Part shown: one piece after another, positions 1 to 9,480 of the stretch
How positions within the stretch are numbered: position 1 is the stretch's first letter
Layout: every line of letters starts with the position of its first letter
Assembly: GCA_905480075.1 (NCBI GenBank)
Contig: CAJQOX010000087.1
Span: 1-40,129, forward strand
From: an uncultured Aureispira sp.
GTDB lineage: Bacteria; Bacteroidota; Bacteroidia; Chitinophagales; Saprospiraceae
Length of the DNA: 40,129 bases
Reading direction: 5' to 3'
Made by a program: the position numbers and the translations under genes
The notes under the pieces: model-generated
The model's input: only the letters and a program-made list of their open reading frames with translations
Databases searched by the model: none
Told to the model about the DNA's origin: nothing

Positions 1-284
1 GTTTCGAAGCCCAAATCAATGTGGAAAAGCCATAGCCCTTCTGTTACAAAGCCATTGTTAATTGGTATGTCATACGGAAGCATTACTACATTCTCATCTA
101 TTTGAAATCCTGCCATACATTCAACGGCCTGCTGTATATCAGGCCTGAAAAAAATAAACCGCTTATAAGTTGCCTCAAATGAAGTGCCGGCCCGTATGCC
201 CATAGATTGGTCATAATATTGAGCTTTTAATAGAGAATTCCCGGAAATAAGAATTACTGTTAATAAACAAAATAAAATTCTCAT
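1..284 (-). CDS. Outer-membrane protein, N-terminal part (cut by window edge)
   Basis: The minus-strand frame starts at the ATG at 284-282 and stays open to position 1, giving 94 residues. The N-terminus is a signal peptide (MRILFCLLTVILISGNSLLK, cleavage probably after the following Ala, before QYYDQ). The mature start QYYDQSMGIRAGTSFEATYK has the Gly/aromatic alternation of the first strands of small Bacteroidota outer-membrane beta-barrels. The rest of the gene lies outside the window, so the family and function stay open. A perfect -7 element (TATATTTG read on the minus strand) lies about 80 bases upstream at 371-364, but no -33 partner is visible. The gene diverges from the tape measure gene at 734. 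I am confident this is a real exported protein and only moderately confident that it is a beta-barrel. Confidence 0.65.
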   Translation of the reverse strand, partial: MRILFCLLTVILISGNSLLKAQYYDQSMGIRAGTSFEATYKRFIFFRPDIQQAVECMAGFQIDENVVMLPYDIPINNGFVTEGLWLFHIDLGFE

Positions 285-733
285 GATGTATAATTTATTT
301 TTATCTGACTAAAACCTAAGGAATGACAAAGAAGATGTGCAGAATATAATAACGATGCAATAACAAATATATTCTATTACTTTTATATTCCGTATATTTA
401 AACCTGATGAAGTTTATTTAATCCAGTTCAAAACTTATTAATGTAATTGTAATGCCTGTTCCAGTACACTTATTTTGCTGTTTTTATTTAATTTTACTCA
501 TAATCAAAGAAGTTTTTATTACCATAGAACGTTCTTCTTTACATGATACTGAAAATGTAGTATTATGTTTTTATTTGAATACTTCATGCCGTAAATAAGA
601 ACCAAATATAGATACATTTCGTATATTAAGCCTTTGTTTAAAAATAAAATGGCTATTTATTATCTATTCAATTTGAAATAATAATATTGCTTTTCTGGCA
701 AATCAAAAAGAAAATCATTCAAATCCTAAGACT
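285..733. other. Divergent intergenic region, 449 bp
   Basis: This AT-rich spacer lies between two divergent genes and must hold both promoters. Apart from the -7-like octamer at 364-371 I see no strong promoter, repeat or RNA structure. On the plus strand the tape measure reading frame is open from a TGA at 674-676 but contains no ATG before the TTG at 734. Confidence 0.5.
364..371 (-). promoter_or_regulatory. Possible -7 element for the outer-membrane protein gene
   Basis: Read on the minus strand this is TATATTTG, an exact match to the Bacteroidota -7 consensus TAnnTTTG, about 80 bases before the start codon at 284. No TTG or TTTG is present 17-23 bases further upstream. In AT-rich DNA this octamer arises often by chance, so the call is weak. 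Confidence 0.25.
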
Positions 734-3700
734 TTGGCTAAAAATAATAAGAATCATATTATTGAAAAACAGATTATAAATCTGGAAATAGAGGGGGCTG
801 TTAACCCTGAGGAAATTAATGAAATACAACAAAATTTAATATATCTTTTTAAAAAAGAATTAGGTGATGAATTAGAAAATATCCTTGATGAAATATCTCC
901 GGAAGGTATTGAAATTCAAGTAAGTAGACTCGAAATAGAAATTGAAGAAGTCAGTTTCAAAAATAAGGCGGAACTAGAAAGGGAAATAATCAAAAAATTT
1001 AAAAAATCTGCAAAAAAACAAATCAAGGATAAGCTTAATAAAATCCTCAAAGAAAATAAAGATACTCCTAAAAGTAAAAAGAAACTTTCCAGATTTCTGA
1101 TTTTAGAAACCTTTCTTAAAACAGGTTATTACCCTTCCTGGGCCTCAACAAATAATGGAACTATCAGTGAAATATTTGACGAATTAGTAAATAAGCGCCC
1201 TAAAGATTTAGCCAATCGCATTTTTAGAATGGGCAAAAATGAAAATGTCCGCGAAAGGTTATTTCAACAGTTTTCTGTAGAACAACTCGAAAAACTTTTT
1301 GAACTTTATTATGGCAGAAACAGTAAGTCTGCAACTAAACAAATGAAACTCATTCAAAAAAGGTTTGGGAAAAATACTAAAAAAGCAATCTACAGTTCCG
1401 CTATTAACTATGCACTGTCAAGAATGACTTCTGTCGGGGTCGAATTTGATGAAAAATCATTTACCAGAAAAATTGTGGAAGATGTTCAGAATCGAAAAGT
1501 TGGAAAAGATTCAAAAACAAAGGTGCGTCCCGGTTTTGAAGGAAAATATAAGGATTTTCAAATCCTCGAATACTTTCTCCAATATGGTGCAATCCCGGAT
1601 TGGTCGCAGGTAGATAGCAATAAATCACTGCAGGAGTTATTCAGGTCTCTACTCGACAAAGATTTGATTAAACTCCAATATATGGTAGAAAGGCATATCC
1701 ATAAATCTGGCTTTTCCAAAAGATTGGTTTTTCAATTTGATGACAACGATATTTTAGGCTTGCTTGAACCTGTTTCTGGTGATAATGTGAAATTTATCAA
1801 AGATTGTATCAGCGATTTCGACTTCCTTGGCTCTGAAAGACAAAACATAACCCAAAAAATAGGAAAATCTCAAATCAGATCCGTTATACTCAACGAGGTG
1901 CTCGATTATTTTTTCTACCAGCAAAAAACAAAATTTGTTAGAAAAACTTTCTTGAAGTCTGTTTTAAATGAATTTTCAAAACTTACTAAAACGGATTATA
2001 ATGACCTGATAAAAGAAAGCTATAAAGTTTTTAGACGTAAGAAAAAAAGTTCCGGAATTCAAAGTACGCTGAAGAATTTAGATTCCGGCTTGCAGGTTAA
2101 ATTAAAAAAAGAAAAAGAAGAACTTCTGATCGCCAAAAAAGAGTTAAGAAAAATTGATAAAGATATCAAAAAACTGAAAGACAGTGACCTCGCAGGTTTG
2201 ACGAAGTTGAAACAGAAATACAAAAAACTGGAAAAAATAATTCATGGCCTGGAAGATGAAGGAATGCCTTTGGAAATTGAATTGTTATTGCAACACCAAC
2301 AAGAGCTGCAAAATAAACTGCAACACCAAAACGAAAAAGAAGCAGAAAAGCTCAAAAATCGACTAGATAATGTAGCTGATGAGTTTTCTAAACTATATGA
2401 GGAATTGTCTAAAGAAATTGAAAACCTCTTAAGAGATAAAAAGAAACTAGCAGAAAATATTGGGACAATTGCCGAAAACAGGATTAAACGCGTTGATCGA
2501 AGATTGGGCAAATATCATCAGGCTGTAACAAATATTACCAATCAGTTGATACAAGATCAAAAAGGATTAACCATTTTTCTTCAGGATATCAATAAGGCCC
2601 TCAGAGGAAAAATATCTGCGGAAGAAAAAAAATCGCTGAGAAAAGAACGAAGTAGATTGCAAAAGGAACTCATCAAGCTTAATGAATATATAGAAGAACT
2701 TAATCATCACGAAGAAAAACTCAAAGAAACTCTCCAATCGGCTCTGCTCGCTATTGATTCCGATGAGGAACTTGCTGAAACAACACCTACATCTAAATTA
2801 GATGCTTTAGTATTTATGCTTAAGTATGGTTCTACTCCTTGGTGGGCAAAAGATTTTGCTAAACAGTCTATTGAGGAGATGTTTATTGAGTTTTCTGTAG
2901 AAAATCCCGAAAAATTAAAATCTACTTTTCAACAAATTGGCAAATATCCCGTGGTTTGGGAAAGAACGATCAACCAATTGTCTGAAAATGCCATAAAGAA
3001 AATTTTATCACAACTATTTCCTTCTGCCATAAAAACAATTTTTGCAAAGGCCGAATTGCTCAGTGTTATTCATTTTTCCCAGGGCTTTTCTCAGCTGAGT
3101 TCCGTCAATAACAAAAAATTTAAATGGGCTTTATTGTTTGAGTATCTGCTCAGCAGCAGGGAACATTTCAACCCCAATAATTTTTATCGGGAAATTACCT
3201 TGCAAACTGCCAGATTATATAATATCCCGCCCAACTTACTGATTGAATACAGTCGCAATGTTATTAATAACAGAAAAGGAGACTTAAAGGTATTCGAAGA
3301 CCTTAACAGGCTTTTATTAAAAGATAAAAGAGTCGCAGAACTCGACCGGGAATTAGTTGTGCTGCAACGTAAAAAGAAACAGAAAGAACAAGGCCTTTTT
3401 CTTACCGATAGCCAGAAATCAGAGCTGCTTGTTGATTTCTTTTCTTTTGGAAAAATAAATAACAGGGCCAGAGAATTGAATTATGATAGTATCGAATCTT
3501 TTGAGAACTTACTCCTTGAACAAATTCAAATAAATCGCTCCAATACAAAACATGTTATATTAACCCTCCTCAAATTGTCGAACGCCCGCTCGCTTATTAT
3601 TAAAGATTTGTCCGATGAAAGCTTTTGGGAAATTGTGCATCTTGTAAAACCTAAAGCTCTGTTATCTGTAAAGAGACATTTTAAGGATTTTTCGAAGGTG

Positions 3701-5770
3701 ATGGATGATAAAAGCCTTTATCTTGAAAAAGATGTCTTGCTCGTGTTTTTTACAAGTCAGAAACAAGAAAATTTTGAAATTCAGGAATACCTGAAGGCCT
3801 TGTTGATGATGAAACAACAAATGTCGGGACGTAAACTGATTGCTATCCTGCTCGAATGGAAACGCAAGATCCTGTCGAAATCCGGAAGGTCTAGTTCCTT
3901 CTTGCTTTCGGTAATTATGATGGAATTGCAAACTTTAAAACAGCAGCAAAAACAATCAACCGACGCTGCTCTTGTCAAAAACATTCAGCAACAACTAGAA
4001 TCTCTCGCCAAAGAATATACTGAGCTCAGTAAAGGCTTAGGAAATGTTTTAGCCGAAGAAGCCGCCGAAGGTCATGGAATCCCGCAAAAGGATTATAAAT
4101 TGTCAGAACTGGAAATTCTTATAGGTCAACTAGGCCAGAAAATAGTTGACATGGAACTTGAAAAGACTGATGCCCTTAAGTCTATTGAAAATAAAAGGAA
4201 AATTTTACTATACAAAGCTCAAATACAGTTGCTTGAATTAAGAAGACCTCCTCTTTTAAGAAAAGCCGAGTTGAGAATAAAAGCTTTATCAGAAAGCCTC
4301 ACTCTGCTTGATAAGACAATTTCAGCTCAAGAAATTATTAATGATAATGTAGAGGATTTATTGGAAGTGTCCGATTCTAAGAAGTCGCTACCTGAACTAC
4401 AAACGGAAATGATCTCTGCAATTCAGTCTTCAGATCCTTCTGCATTAAAACAATTGCCTCTTCTCATTCAACAGCTGTCTGATGAAAAAAAATCTCATTA
4501 TTTGTACTTCAAAGAATTGGAACGCATTGCGGTTTCTCTGAAAGATGAGAAATACAGGAATTCTGTGCTTGAGATTTTAAAAGACTCAATTCTTTTGTCT
4601 GAAAGAGAAGTTGATTTGATTAACAATGATAAAATCAATGAAGATCAACAGAAATTGCTTAAAAAAATTGGTGCCGTCTCTCCTCTTCAACTATGGAAGG
4701 AGTGGGATGCCCTTTCACTCTATTATGAGGATAATCCCGGGTTGTACACTAAAGAAAAAGAGGAGGTACAGGGCCTGATTTATAACCTGATATTAAGGGC
4801 TGACAAAAAAAATATTCTCGCTTACACTAAAATGTTATCTGATTTACAATATAAACTAAACCTCGACATTGAAGGGGCAAGTACAATTGTTGAACTTGAT
4901 GATTTGAAGAAGAAATTGTCTTCAATGTGGAAAAGTCAACTCGATGATATTGATGATATGACTGAACTACAGAGGGACCCTGAGACAGAAAAAGACTTAA
5001 AACTTTTTAGACAGAATGTAGTAAAAGGGTTTAGTAATATGCAAAATATGCTTAATCGATACATTTACTCTATCCATAATAAGAAAGTTGAAGACCTGAA
5101 AAACGAACAGGTAAAACAAAAAATGGAAATTAAAGACCTGGAGTTGAAAATTGAATTTATTAAAGATGAAATCAATAAAGCCGAAGAACCGGAAGACCAG
5201 GAACCTGTAGTGAAAAAACGAAGGAAAAGAAAAAAGAAAGTCCCTGTCCCTGAAGTGATGAAAGAACCTTTGTATATCTATAATGCTGGCTTGGTCTTGT
5301 TGTGGCCTTATATGTCTAGATTGTTTTCTATGCTAAAATATACAGAAGGTAAAAATTTTGTCAACATAGAAACTCAATATAAAGCGATTCACCTTCTTCA
5401 ATATCTTGCGACCGGAAGATCTGAAGCCCCCGAAAACGAATTGCTACTTAATAAAATTATTTGTAATTTTCCTATCACAGAACCTGTCCCCTTTGGAGTG
5501 GAATTTACACCCGACGAATTGAAAATGGCAGAGGGTTTATTGGTTGGCGCTATAAAAAATTGGCCTAAAATGAAGAATATGTCCCCTAATTCCCTAAGAG
5601 GGTCTTTTTTAATCAGAGAAGGGACAATTGAAGAGTTAGAAGACAGATGGGTGCTGAAGGTGACAAAAAAAGCTTTTGACGTCTTGCTGAAATCTCTTCC
5701 ATGGGGCTATACTTTTATTAAATTCCCCTGGCTGGAAAAACACATTTCAGTTGAATGGAAATTGTTTTAA
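734..5770 (+). CDS. Contractile injection system tape measure protein (CIS_TMP family)
   Basis: Likely sets the length of the inner tube and sheath of a phage-tail-like contractile injection system (the Afp14/Pvc14 role), acting in the cytoplasm during assembly. Two conserved family blocks show this. The N-terminal block (about residues 8-105) begins HIIEKQIINLEI and contains LDEISPEGIEIQVSRLEIEI. The C-terminal block (about 1512-1678) contains YIYNAGLVLLWPYMSRLF, HLLQYLATG, LLLNKIICNFPITEPVP and RLPWG/P-like LPWGYTFIKFPWL. Between them lie repeated helical modules starting near residues 121, 275 and 689 (a degenerate one near 896), Lys/Glu-rich coiled coils (about 450-670, 1095-1210, 1450-1495) and a basic linker (about 1494-1508). 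The start is TTG: no ATG occurs upstream in frame, the first internal ATG is at about residue 166, and the conserved N-terminal block requires the TTG. No baseplate, sheath, tube or AAA-ATPase gene is nearby, which is odd because this gene normally sits inside an injection-system cluster. Confidence 0.9.
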   Translation: MAKNNKNHIIEKQIINLEIEGAVNPEEINEIQQNLIYLFKKELGDELENILDEISPEGIEIQVSRLEIEIEEVSFKNKAELEREIIKKFKKSAKKQIKDKLNKILKENKDTPKSKKKLSRFLILETFLKTGYYPSWASTNNGTISEIFDELVNKRPKDLANRIFRMGKNENVRERLFQQFSVEQLEKLFELYYGRNSKSATKQMKLIQKRFGKNTKKAIYSSAINYALSRMTSVGVEFDEKSFTRKIVEDVQNRKVGKDSKTKVRPGFEGKYKDFQILEYFLQYGAIPDWSQVDSNKSLQELFRSLLDKDLIKLQYMVERHIHKSGFSKRLVFQFDDNDILGLLEPVSGDNVKFIKDCISDFDFLGSERQNITQKIGKSQIRSVILNEVLDYFFYQQKTKFVRKTFLKSVLNEFSKLTKTDYNDLIKESYKVFRRKKKSSGIQSTLKNLDSGLQVKLKKEKEELLIAKKELRKIDKDIKKLKDSDLAGLTKLKQKYKKLEKIIHGLEDEGMPLEIELLLQHQQELQNKLQHQNEKEAEKLKNRLDNVADEFSKLYEELSKEIENLLRDKKKLAENIGTIAENRIKRVDRRLGKYHQAVTNITNQLIQDQKGLTIFLQDINKALRGKISAEEKKSLRKERSRLQKELIKLNEYIEELNHHEEKLKETLQSALLAIDSDEELAETTPTSKLDALVFMLKYGSTPWWAKDFAKQSIEEMFIEFSVENPEKLKSTFQQIGKYPVVWERTINQLSENAIKKILSQLFPSAIKTIFAKAELLSVIHFSQGFSQLSSVNNKKFKWALLFEYLLSSREHFNPNNFYREITLQTARLYNIPPNLLIEYSRNVINNRKGDLKVFEDLNRLLLKDKRVAELDRELVVLQRKKKQKEQGLFLTDSQKSELLVDFFSFGKINNRARELNYDSIESFENLLLEQIQINRSNTKHVILTLLKLSNARSLIIKDLSDESFWEIVHLVKPKALLSVKRHFKDFSKVMDDKSLYLEKDVLLVFFTSQKQENFEIQEYLKALLMMKQQMSGRKLIAILLEWKRKILSKSGRSSSFLLSVIMMELQTLKQQQKQSTDAALVKNIQQQLESLAKEYTELSKGLGNVLAEEAAEGHGIPQKDYKLSELEILIGQLGQKIVDMELEKTDALKSIENKRKILLYKAQIQLLELRRPPLLRKAELRIKALSESLTLLDKTISAQEIINDNVEDLLEVSDSKKSLPELQTEMISAIQSSDPSALKQLPLLIQQLSDEKKSHYLYFKELERIAVSLKDEKYRNSVLEILKDSILLSEREVDLINNDKINEDQQKLLKKIGAVSPLQLWKEWDALSLYYEDNPGLYTKEKEEVQGLIYNLILRADKKNILAYTKMLSDLQYKLNLDIEGASTIVELDDLKKKLSSMWKSQLDDIDDMTELQRDPETEKDLKLFRQNVVKGFSNMQNMLNRYIYSIHNKKVEDLKNEQVKQKMEIKDLELKIEFIKDEINKAEEPEDQEPVVKKRRKRKKKVPVPEVMKEPLYIYNAGLVLLWPYMSRLFSMLKYTEGKNFVNIETQYKAIHLLQYLATGRSEAPENELLLNKIICNFPITEPVPFGVEFTPDELKMAEGLLVGAIKNWPKMKNMSPNSLRGSFLIREGTIEELEDRWVLKVTKKAFDVLLKSLPWGYTFIKFPWLEKHISVEWKLF

Positions 5771-5798
5771 AAAGGTATTTATTTATTTAATGACCCTG

Positions 5799-6185
5799 TT
5801 ATAAAATATCATTCTTGATCTCTACAAGTCTGATTATTCCTTCACTTATATAATATCGGACGATTAAATCCATGTCCTGATGGATTTTATTATTCACCTC
5901 TTTGTCAATGTTGAAAATAAGTTCTTTCCCGAAGTCATTTTTTAATGAAACCCTTGAACTTGATGTATCCTTGTTTTGAATTTGATATACGGTACCAGAA
6001 TAAGCAAAAACCTGTACTTTTTTTTGCGAACTGATGGGCGATTTGTATAAGATCTTTTCCCGGAAATGCCTTGTTTGACTGCTGTAAATCTCAGAATCCA
6101 TGTAGTATATAATTTCAGGCACATGTTCTTGCTGACAGGAAGAAAGTAGAAAAAGAATAGATAACAACATTAAAAATGTCTTCAT
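5799..6185 (-). CDS. Small lipoprotein of unknown function
   Basis: This 128-residue protein has a type II signal peptide ending in the lipobox LSSC, with Cys17 as the expected lipidation site, so it should be anchored to a membrane facing the periplasm or cell surface. The mature part is mostly short beta-forming stretches (YYMDSEIY, QVFAYSGTVYQI, LIVRYYISEGIIRLVEI) with no motif I recognise. It ends 28 bases from the 3' end of the tape measure gene, convergently, and lies downstream of the TonB receptor on the same strand but 364 bases away, so it probably has its own promoter. Function unknown. Confidence 0.75.
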   Translation of the reverse strand: MKTFLMLLSILFLLSSCQQEHVPEIIYYMDSEIYSSQTRHFREKILYKSPISSQKKVQVFAYSGTVYQIQNKDTSSSRVSLKNDFGKELIFNIDKEVNNKIHQDMDLIVRYYISEGIIRLVEIKNDIL

Positions 6186-6549
6186 ATTGGGTCTTAGGGT
6201 TTGTAAGCTAATAGTAAGGGCTTGGGTTTTTATTAAACATCAATTTGTAAGGTCTGTTTCATTGGAAATAAAAAAGTTTTGACAGACACATTATTTATAA
6301 TCAAATAGTTACTTGCAAAAAGTCTTCCAACTTTACAGGGGGACCCAAAATTGTTGTCTTTTAACTTCTCCCTTGGTAATTTATTGACTTATTTATGCTT
6401 GTTTAATTATTTAAAAATCGAAAAAGCTTCATCTATGGGTTTTAACTTCGATTTTATTACAATGTTAAAACAGATAGATTAAATTTACACTATCTCTGTA
6501 AATTGAGATGGCTCTCCTGTTTTATCCCTTTTATTAGCTGAAAGCTGCC
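6186..6549. other. Intergenic region, 364 bp
   Basis: This spacer separates the TonB receptor from the lipoprotein, both on the minus strand. It holds a weak inverted repeat just after the receptor stop (6482-6504) and presumably the lipoprotein promoter, though no TAnnTTTG match is visible on the minus strand. No convincing ORF was found. Confidence 0.5.
6482..6504 (-). terminator. Weak hairpin downstream of the TonB receptor gene
   Basis: AATTTACA (6482-6489) and TGTAAATT (6497-6504) form a perfect 8-bp stem with a 7-base loop, about 46 bases past the receptor stop codon on the minus strand. No clean U-run follows, and the stem is AT-rich, so termination here is only possible. Confidence 0.3.
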
Positions 6550-9012
6550 TTAAAAATCGGCCCTTAAACTAATTGCAGGTAAGATTCCTGCATGCGAACG
6601 GGGAATCAGCTTTGTACTCCTGATATCATATAGATATTCTTTGATGTTTTCTGCATTGGTCATGTTTTGTATGTCTAAAGCAATCGTGTAAGACCATTTT
6701 TTGTGACTCTTAATATAGGCTACTCTGAAATCAATCCGATAATAAACACCATATTTATCCTCTGCATAACTGCCTTCAAAAGCCCTTTCTTCATCTAAAA
6801 CCATTCCTCCGGCAGCAGCGGATGCAATTGAATCAATAGGGGTATAGCGTTGCCCGCCATTAAGGAAAAATTTAAGACCAAGTTGTAAAATACCCCCTTT
6901 TTTAAAGGTAAATTCTTTGGCTCCCATCATACTGATACTGTATAAGCCATCTACCTGAGTTCTCCGCCATTCGTCTTTCAGTGTTTTAAAAGAGGAACTG
7001 TATACGGAGGCTGCGCATAGCATGAACCATCCTTTATTAAATGCTTTCTCCAAGGTAATATCTACACCAAAATTGCGGCCAAAGCCTTTCGAAACCATCT
7101 GACGGTCTCCATAACCGTATCGGTCGTTATAAAACCAGTAATTGCTAGTGGAATCTGTACTGACAGGTAAATCAAAAAGATGCTGATAATATAACTCAAT
7201 TCCCAACTTTAGACTTTTTCCTATGATTTGCTCAAAACCCAAAACGGCATGATGTGACTTGGCCATTTGTAAATTCCTGTTGGATTCCACCCCGTTAAAC
7301 TGTAACAAATAAGCTCCGATCGGCAACATTTTGGCATGTAACCCATAGGCAGCGGTGATAGATGTCTTTTTTGTGAAGGCATATTTTGCTGCAAAACGGG
7401 GTTCAACCGAATAGGTATTGTTCAAACCAAGATAAGAACCTGCAAGGCCTATATTTAAGGTCAGTTTTGAACTCGGACGCAAACTACCTTGTATATACGC
7501 CTGCATCAAAGGGGTTACTCCTGCTACTCTGTTGAGCAATGTATCTAGCCTGACACTTGCATTTCTGTACATGGCCTTATGAAGGGAATAATGCATTGCA
7601 TGTCCTGATAAACCGGCTTTCAGACGAAAACGCTTGCTCATTTTTCTGCTGTAGGTAGCTTGAATACTATAACGCCCGTAAAGGTACTCGTTGCTGCTGA
7701 TACGGGTAGAGTCAGGGACTGCATAATCAGCAAATGCCCTCGTCATCATATTTTTTTCAGCAATGTAATTTTTGACTGTTTCATTGTCAGCCAAACCTGC
7801 AACAGCAAGGCTTGCATCGTCCTGATTGTCAGAAACCTGGTAAACCTGCACTCCTGCTACTACTTTTAAATAAGATTTTTCATCTGCCAGAAAGGTATAG
7901 TTTAAACCTGTAATTCCCATGTTGGTTTTGAAGTTTTTACGCACATAGTCCAGACGGGTTACCCATTCAGAAGGGTCCTTGATTAACCATTGTTCACTCG
8001 AGATACCTCCCACTCCAAAAAACTTGAGATGATGTTTGTTGTTTTTGGAAGAAAAATTCAGATTAAAGGACAAATCCTGGAAATCGTTATTTACATTCTC
8101 CCGAACTACATATATTCCAAATGCTCCGAATATACCCAATGTCGAATAACGATAATTGAACAAAAAGGAACTTTTGCCTTTTTTAATTGGCCCTTCTGCT
8201 GATATATCAATGCCTATAAGACCCAAACGTGTCATGAAATCAAAGTTTTGCATGTTCCCTTTTCGGAAATTAAGGTCAAATACGCCGGAAAAGGCATTCC
8301 CGTATTCTGCCGCAAATGCACCTGTCGAAAAATCGGACTGACCCAATACAGCTACACTTAATGCAGAAATTCCTCCTCCACTTGATCCGGGGTTAATAAA
8401 ATGACTCGTCGTTTCAATGTCCAGCCCCTGCAATCGCCAGGACATCCCCATCGAGGAATTTCCCCGGATGATAATCTCATTTTCATCATCCTGACTCCCT
8501 TGTACTCCGGGAAATGCCATTGCCATCCGACTCGGATCGTCTATTGAACCTGCATACCTTTGTGTTTGTTCGGCAGAAAAAGAACGGGTGCTTACCACTG
8601 ATAACTCATTGAGAGCCCGGTTCCCTACGCCATCGGTTTGACTGGCTTTCACAACTATGGTTTCTGTTGTTTCCACAGATTCTGATAAACTGATTTCCAG
8701 ATAAGGCTCTTTGGCGGTTGTTACTATTATCCCATCACTGATATAGGGGGTGTATCCCAGGTATTGTACTTCTATTACCTGACGCCCCACGGGTACGTTC
8801 TTTAATACAAAATTCCCGTCAAAATCAGTAGTTGTAACAATTAATGGCTCTGAACCTTGCAAAATAACAGATGCACTTATTAAGGTCATCTGAGATACGG
8901 CATCGGTGACTGTTCCCCTGATTGTTTGTGTACGGTTGATTTTGTCATTGTCTTGTGCAGTCGATAATTGTACAGTAAGTAAAATAAACAAGAGAATTTT
9001 TGATGGTTTCAT
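6550..9012 (-). CDS. TonB-dependent outer-membrane receptor
   Basis: An 820-residue outer-membrane transporter that would use TonB-ExbBD energy to import a ligand I cannot identify. It has a signal peptide (MKPSKILLFILLTVQLSTAQ) and then a carboxypeptidase-regulatory-like beta-sandwich (about 29-115, with IRGTVTDAVSQ, DFDGNFVLKNVPVG and VQYLGYTPY). The plug domain follows (about 135-250, with FPGVQGSQDDENEIIIRGNS and RLQGLDIE), then a beta-barrel to the C-terminus, which ends in the aromatic residue (LRADF) typical of barrels. There is no SusD-like partner next to it, so it is not a complete polysaccharide-utilisation pair. A consensus promoter lies upstream at 9111-9141. The final strands mention no substrate-specific motif; siderophore, sugar or peptide uptake are all possible. 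Confidence 0.9.
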   Translation of the reverse strand: MKPSKILLFILLTVQLSTAQDNDKINRTQTIRGTVTDAVSQMTLISASVILQGSEPLIVTTTDFDGNFVLKNVPVGRQVIEVQYLGYTPYISDGIIVTTAKEPYLEISLSESVETTETIVVKASQTDGVGNRALNELSVVSTRSFSAEQTQRYAGSIDDPSRMAMAFPGVQGSQDDENEIIIRGNSSMGMSWRLQGLDIETTSHFINPGSSGGGISALSVAVLGQSDFSTGAFAAEYGNAFSGVFDLNFRKGNMQNFDFMTRLGLIGIDISAEGPIKKGKSSFLFNYRYSTLGIFGAFGIYVVRENVNNDFQDLSFNLNFSSKNNKHHLKFFGVGGISSEQWLIKDPSEWVTRLDYVRKNFKTNMGITGLNYTFLADEKSYLKVVAGVQVYQVSDNQDDASLAVAGLADNETVKNYIAEKNMMTRAFADYAVPDSTRISSNEYLYGRYSIQATYSRKMSKRFRLKAGLSGHAMHYSLHKAMYRNASVRLDTLLNRVAGVTPLMQAYIQGSLRPSSKLTLNIGLAGSYLGLNNTYSVEPRFAAKYAFTKKTSITAAYGLHAKMLPIGAYLLQFNGVESNRNLQMAKSHHAVLGFEQIIGKSLKLGIELYYQHLFDLPVSTDSTSNYWFYNDRYGYGDRQMVSKGFGRNFGVDITLEKAFNKGWFMLCAASVYSSSFKTLKDEWRRTQVDGLYSISMMGAKEFTFKKGGILQLGLKFFLNGGQRYTPIDSIASAAAGGMVLDEERAFEGSYAEDKYGVYYRIDFRVAYIKSHKKWSYTIALDIQNMTNAENIKEYLYDIRSTKLIPRSHAGILPAISLRADF

Positions 9013-9480
9013 TTTTTTATTTATTTATCTGTTGTGATAATTAGGCCTCGTTTCCTTTAATATAGGGCGGTTTCTAAACTTATTTGTTACTATAGAGAAT
9101 AACTTTAATACAAATATATATAAATTAAATGACCATTCAAACAATTTAGGTGTCTGTTTTCCTGCCGCTAAGACTAAATCAGGTTTCTTATCTGCCTTTA
9201 TATAGGTTTTTCATAGGAAACGTTTTTATTCCTGCTGAGATTTTTGTCTGTAATGAATTGATTATAAAATTTTTATGATTAAATTGATTTTAGAGGGGAA
9301 AGAATTTTTAAAAGCTATTTTTTTTAATTTATGAAGGGTATTTTCAAGAGTTAAATTTTATGATTTATTAATAGGTTAATGTTTCGCAATCGCTTAATTC
9401 TTCAAAATCTATTAATCTGTGCAGCAATTGTTTAATATTTAGTACCTTGTATACCTATCACCAATTCTTTAAATGTAATA
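9013..9480. other. Divergent intergenic region, 468 bp
   Basis: This spacer separates the divergent TonB receptor and GH18 genes. It carries the consensus promoter for the receptor (9111-9141). On the plus strand, no exact TAnnTTTG precedes the GH18 gene; the closest is a degenerate TACCTTG near 9442. The DNA is very AT-rich and contains no convincing ORF. Confidence 0.5.
9111..9141 (-). promoter_or_regulatory. Bacteroidota-type promoter of the TonB receptor gene
   Basis: On the minus strand, TTTG (9141-9138) is followed after exactly 19 bases by TATATTTG (9118-9111). This is an exact match to the Bacteroidota primary-sigma promoter (TTTG, 17-23 bases, TAnnTTTG). It predicts a transcript start near 9104 and a leader of about 90 bases before the ATG at 9012. 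Confidence 0.7.

Noticed and set aside
2242-3984. Minus-strand frames inside the tape measure gene
   Set aside because: They are Ser/Phe-rich mirror frames of Lys/Glu-rich coiled-coil coding sequence and lack family features.
6550-9012. SusC of a polysaccharide-utilisation locus paired with the small lipoprotein as SusD
   Set aside because: The lipoprotein has 128 residues, far too short for SusD, and no SusD motif is visible.
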